Source: Bacteroidales bacterium (GTDB taxonomy: Bacteria > Bacteroidota > Bacteroidia > Bacteroidales > WCHB1-69). From it: DNA of 46,179 nt. The DNA is taken from contig JAFVNW010000098.1 of assembly GCA_017506175.1 (NCBI GenBank), positions 1-46,179 on the forward strand. Reading direction: 5' to 3'. The notes beneath the pieces were generated by a model. It was not told the origin of the DNA, did no database searches, and saw only the letters and a program-made list of their open reading frames with translations. Positions 43,449 through 46,179 of this stretch are shown one piece after another. Made by a program: the position numbers and the translations under genes. How positions within the stretch are numbered: the stretch's first letter is position 1; every line of letters starts with the position of its first letter.

Positions 43449-46179
43449 ATCCCCCACCACTTTCAATGCCTCATACAAAATCTCCACCGGATGCATAGCC
43501 CTCACGCCGGTGCCGTCCTTGATCTGGTGGCGGCAACTCGTGCCGGTGGCGGCAACGACATCCTCATCAGATTTGGCACTCACAGCAGGAATGAGCGTCA
43601 GCTTGCCGACCTGCATCGACAAATCGTAATGCTCCTTCTCAAAACCGAAGGCACCTGCCATACCGCAGCAGCCGTCTTTCAACTCTGTAACCGTATAATT
43701 CTCAGGAATTTCCATCATCAGCACACTCTTGTGCGGGTTTGACAGCGCCTTTTGATAACAGTGTGAATGAAAGATGATGTGTCTCTTCGCTGTGGTAAAC
43801 TGCTCTTTGCGGATGTGTCCCAACGTGAACTCATCGGCAAGAAATTCATCTATAAGGAAGCAGTGTTTGGCAAGTTCTTTGGCTTGTTTTTTCAAGGAAT
43901 CGTCAACCAGCTGCGGATATTCATCGCGGAACGACAGAATTCCGGAGGGCTCCAAGCCAATCAGCGGCACATTCCCGTTAATGATGCTGGCATACATTTT
44001 AACGTTTTTTTCGGCGATTTTCTTCGCTTTTTCCAATAGACCTTTTGACAAAAATGTCCTCCCTGAGTATTCATTGTCAATGACAAAGACCTGGTAATTC
44101 AGTGCTTCCAACAATTGCAGTGCCTTCACACCGATTTCTACGTCCTGCGTATTTGTAAATTCATCGTTGAAGAAATAAACTGTTTTAACGGGATTTTTTA
44201 ATATTTTAAGATTCTTTTTCGCCCATTTTTTCAAAGAAAAAGTGCAAAGGGTCGGCAGGGAGCGTTTGACCGAAAAACCGAGTGTTTTCTTCAGCAAAGT
44301 TGAAAAGAAGTTGTTGGTGCAGAAGAAGTTGAACAAATGTGGCACCAACATTCCCAATTCATTGAGAGCGGGATAGTAGGCTATCATCCAGCTGCGGAAC
44401 GGGACGGGGTGCTGCTTGTAATATTGGTAGAGAAATTCGGCGCGAAGTTTGGTCATGTCCACGTTGGAGGGGCATTCCGACTTGCAGGCCTTGCAGGCGA
44501 GGCAGAGATCGAGGGCTTCGGCTATTTCCTTATGGTCAAACGGGTTGCCTTTGGTGGAATGGGTGAGGAATTCGCGGAGGATGTTGGCGCGGGCGCGGGT
44601 TGCATTGCGCTCGTCCCTTGTCGCTTGATAAGATGGACACATCGCACCATTGAACAATGCCGACTTCTTGCAATCGGCGGAACCGTTGCACTTCTCGATG
44701 GCGCGGAGGATGCCGTCGGTGTCCGAAAAATCGAAAATCGTCTTTAGATCGTACTTGCCCTCGCTACCGTTTTTGTCGCTATAACGCAGGCAACTGTTCA
44801 TCGGCGGTGTATCCACAATTTTACCGACATTTAATACATTGTTTTCATCGAAAATGCGTTTTACTTCCTTGAAAACCAAGTAGTTCCTCTCCCCAACCAT
44901 CAGTGGAAGGAACTCGCCACGCAGCCGGCCGTCGCCATGCTCGCCGCTCAAACTCCCACCATATTTTTTCACCAAAAGCGCCGCCTCGCGGGCAAATTCA
45001 CGGAATTTGGAAACCTGCTCTTCATCTTTCAAATTGAAAAGCGGCTTGTTGTGAAGTTCGCCGGTTGAAATATGCGCGTAATAGGCACAACGGAGCCCGT
45101 ATTTTGCCAGCAAATCCTCGAAATCGTGGAAATACGCCACATACTTTTCAGGTGCGACGGCAATATCCTCCACCACGGTCACCGGCTTGGCATCGCCCTT
45201 GGCATTCGACATGATGCCGAGTCCTGCCTTGCGCAACGCCCACACCTTCTGCATGTTTTCACCGCAAATTTTTGTGTAAGCGTAACCCAACTTGTTCGCT
45301 ATCAAATCGCCAACAATCCCATCCAGTTTCTCTTGCACCTCCGTCTCACTGTTTTCAGACAATTCAACCACAATAATCGCCTTCGGTGAGCCCTTGATAA
45401 AATCGCGGTTCTTCTGTTGGGTGGTGTTCTGTTTCGACAGTTCAAGTATCAAGTCGTCAATCAGTTCCACGGCGGAAGGATGATACTTCAGCGCCACCAG
45501 ATTGGCCGCCAGCGCCTCATCCATTGTCTTCGTCTCCACACACAAAAGCACTTTGTTTTTGGGCGGGAGCGGCGACAATTTCACTTTGATTTTGGTTGTC
45601 ACAGCCAACGTCCCTTCAGAGCCGACCAGCAACGTGCAGAAGTTGAACGGACGGCTTTCATCGCCGCTAAACGGCTGCATGTCAATTAGCTCATCGATGG
45701 CATAGCCCATGCTTCTCCTACGCAGGCAGGCATCTGGGAATTGTTGTTTTATCTCCTTTTTTACTTCATCTGCTTTTAACAAATCGAAAATCTCGCGGTA
45801 GATTTTGCCTTCCAAATCGGACTGCTGGCATTTTTGCTGGAATTCCTCCTCGTTCAAAGAGCGGAAAGAACATTCGCTGCCGTCGCTTAATACGACATCC
45901 AAAGACAGAACGTGCTGTCGGGTGCTGCCGTAAACCAGCGAGTTGGCACCGCAGGAGTTGTTTCCGCACATCCCGCCAATGCAACAGCGATTGGAGGTCG
46001 CGGTTTCGGGCGCGAAGAAGAGCCCGTACTGCGCCAATGCGAGGTTGAGTTCGTCGCGCACCACGCCCGGTTCGACTATCGCATACTTTTCCTGTGGGTT
46101 AATTTCCAAAATATGGTTAAGATGTCGGGTAATGTCCATCACCAGGCCGCAGCCGACAACTTGACCAGCGAGGGAAGTG
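43440..46179 (-). CDS. FAD-linked oxidase fused to 4Fe-4S/CCG domain (D-2-hydroxyacid dehydrogenase-like), 5' end cut by window edge
   Basis: The frame stays open to the last base, so the start lies outside the window; about 912 residues are visible. Just inside the edge is GTSLAGQVVG, part of the PCMH-type FAD-binding site, then a GGMCGNNSCGANS segment and the FAD-oxidase C domain with SGEHGDGRLRGEF. Near visible residue 560 is a ferredoxin motif CLACKACKSECP, and near the end the CCG-type CCGMAGAFGF motif. The layout matches YdiJ/GlcD-GlcF-type fusions that oxidise D-2-hydroxyacids (lactate, glycolate or 2-hydroxyglutarate) and pass electrons to the quinone pool or another acceptor. The substrate is not resolved. 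Confidence 0.9.
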   Translation of the reverse strand, partial: TSLAGQVVGCGLVMDITRHLNHILEINPQEKYAIVEPGVVRDELNLALAQYGLFFAPETATSNRCCIGGMCGNNSCGANSLVYGSTRQHVLSLDVVLSDGSECSFRSLNEEEFQQKCQQSDLEGKIYREIFDLLKADEVKKEIKQQFPDACLRRRSMGYAIDELIDMQPFSGDESRPFNFCTLLVGSEGTLAVTTKIKVKLSPLPPKNKVLLCVETKTMDEALAANLVALKYHPSAVELIDDLILELSKQNTTQQKNRDFIKGSPKAIIVVELSENSETEVQEKLDGIVGDLIANKLGYAYTKICGENMQKVWALRKAGLGIMSNAKGDAKPVTVVEDIAVAPEKYVAYFHDFEDLLAKYGLRCAYYAHISTGELHNKPLFNLKDEEQVSKFREFAREAALLVKKYGGSLSGEHGDGRLRGEFLPLMVGERNYLVFKEVKRIFDENNVLNVGKIVDTPPMNSCLRYSDKNGSEGKYDLKTIFDFSDTDGILRAIEKCNGSADCKKSALFNGAMCPSYQATRDERNATRARANILREFLTHSTKGNPFDHKEIAEALDLCLACKACKSECPSNVDMTKLRAEFLYQYYKQHPVPFRSWMIAYYPALNELGMLVPHLFNFFCTNNFFSTLLKKTLGFSVKRSLPTLCTFSLKKWAKKNLKILKNPVKTVYFFNDEFTNTQDVEIGVKALQLLEALNYQVFVIDNEYSGRTFLSKGLLEKAKKIAEKNVKMYASIINGNVPLIGLEPSGILSFRDEYPQLVDDSLKKQAKELAKHCFLIDEFLADEFTLGHIRKEQFTTAKRHIIFHSHCYQKALSNPHKSVLMMEIPENYTVTELKDGCCGMAGAFGFEKEHYDLSMQVGKLTLIPAVSAKSDEDVVAATGTSCRHQIKDGTGVRAMHPVEILYEALKVVGDKN

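Overview
The window is a piece of a Bacteroidota chromosome, most likely order Bacteroidales. Signs of this are TAnnTTTG promoter boxes instead of the usual bacterial -10, an Omp28-family outer-membrane protein, the MreC/MreD and MoxR/DUF58 proteins, a ParE-type topoisomerase B subunit, and a general lack of strong Shine-Dalgarno sites. Two large anaerobe-style Fe-S redox modules fit an anaerobic lifestyle. Gene density is high. Only one gap exceeds 300 bp (18829-19152), and it is a divergent promoter region. I see no tRNA, rRNA, CRISPR array, insertion sequence or prophage gene.

Layout. 1-6146 (+): the end of an Omp28-like protein, a YihY/BrkB membrane protein, a GH5-like secreted glycosidase, an M3 metallopeptidase lipoprotein and FabG, closed by a strong bidirectional terminator. 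6221-18828 (-): a ten-gene de novo purine operon read in the order folD, purC (type 2), purE, purL, purC (type 1), purF, purM, purN, purH, purD. 19153-20289 (+): a CDF metal transporter. 20318-27373 (-): thioesterase, mltG, asnS, tpiA, mreD, mreC, pheS and a cyclophilin lipoprotein. 27583-35073 (+): parE, ispG, tatA, tatC, a NapH/NapG-like membrane ferredoxin and a Tat-exported aldo/keto reductase. 35105-46179 (-): DUF58, MoxR, ddl, a glycogen synthase/phosphorylase fusion, a patatin, and an FAD/Fe-S oxidoreductase cut by the window edge.

How the genes work together. FolD makes the 10-formyl-THF used by PurN and PurH, so the purine operon carries most steps from PRPP to IMP; purB and purK are not in it. 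The gene order resembles clostridial/streptococcal purine operons more than the scattered pur genes I associate with Bacteroides. Its PurF has lost the N-terminal catalytic cysteine and other glutaminase residues. The tatA-tatC-NapHG-reductase block reads as a self-contained periplasmic reductase module: the translocase, a quinol-to-ferredoxin membrane protein and the exported terminal enzyme are consecutive. The 1416-residue protein joins a eukaryotic-type (GT3) glycogen synthase to an alpha-glucan phosphorylase, so synthesis and breakdown of glycogen lie on one chain.

Below the gene level, many spacers are built of degenerate short repeats with a 7-bp period (TGA or TTC recurring every 7 bp), often starting inside the last codons of the upstream gene. 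Two aminoacyl-tRNA synthetase leaders (asnS, pheS) share a related 8-bp-phased repeat. These repeats, the Cys-less PurF, the glycogen fusion and the Tat/NapHG/reductase block are the main points for a second look.
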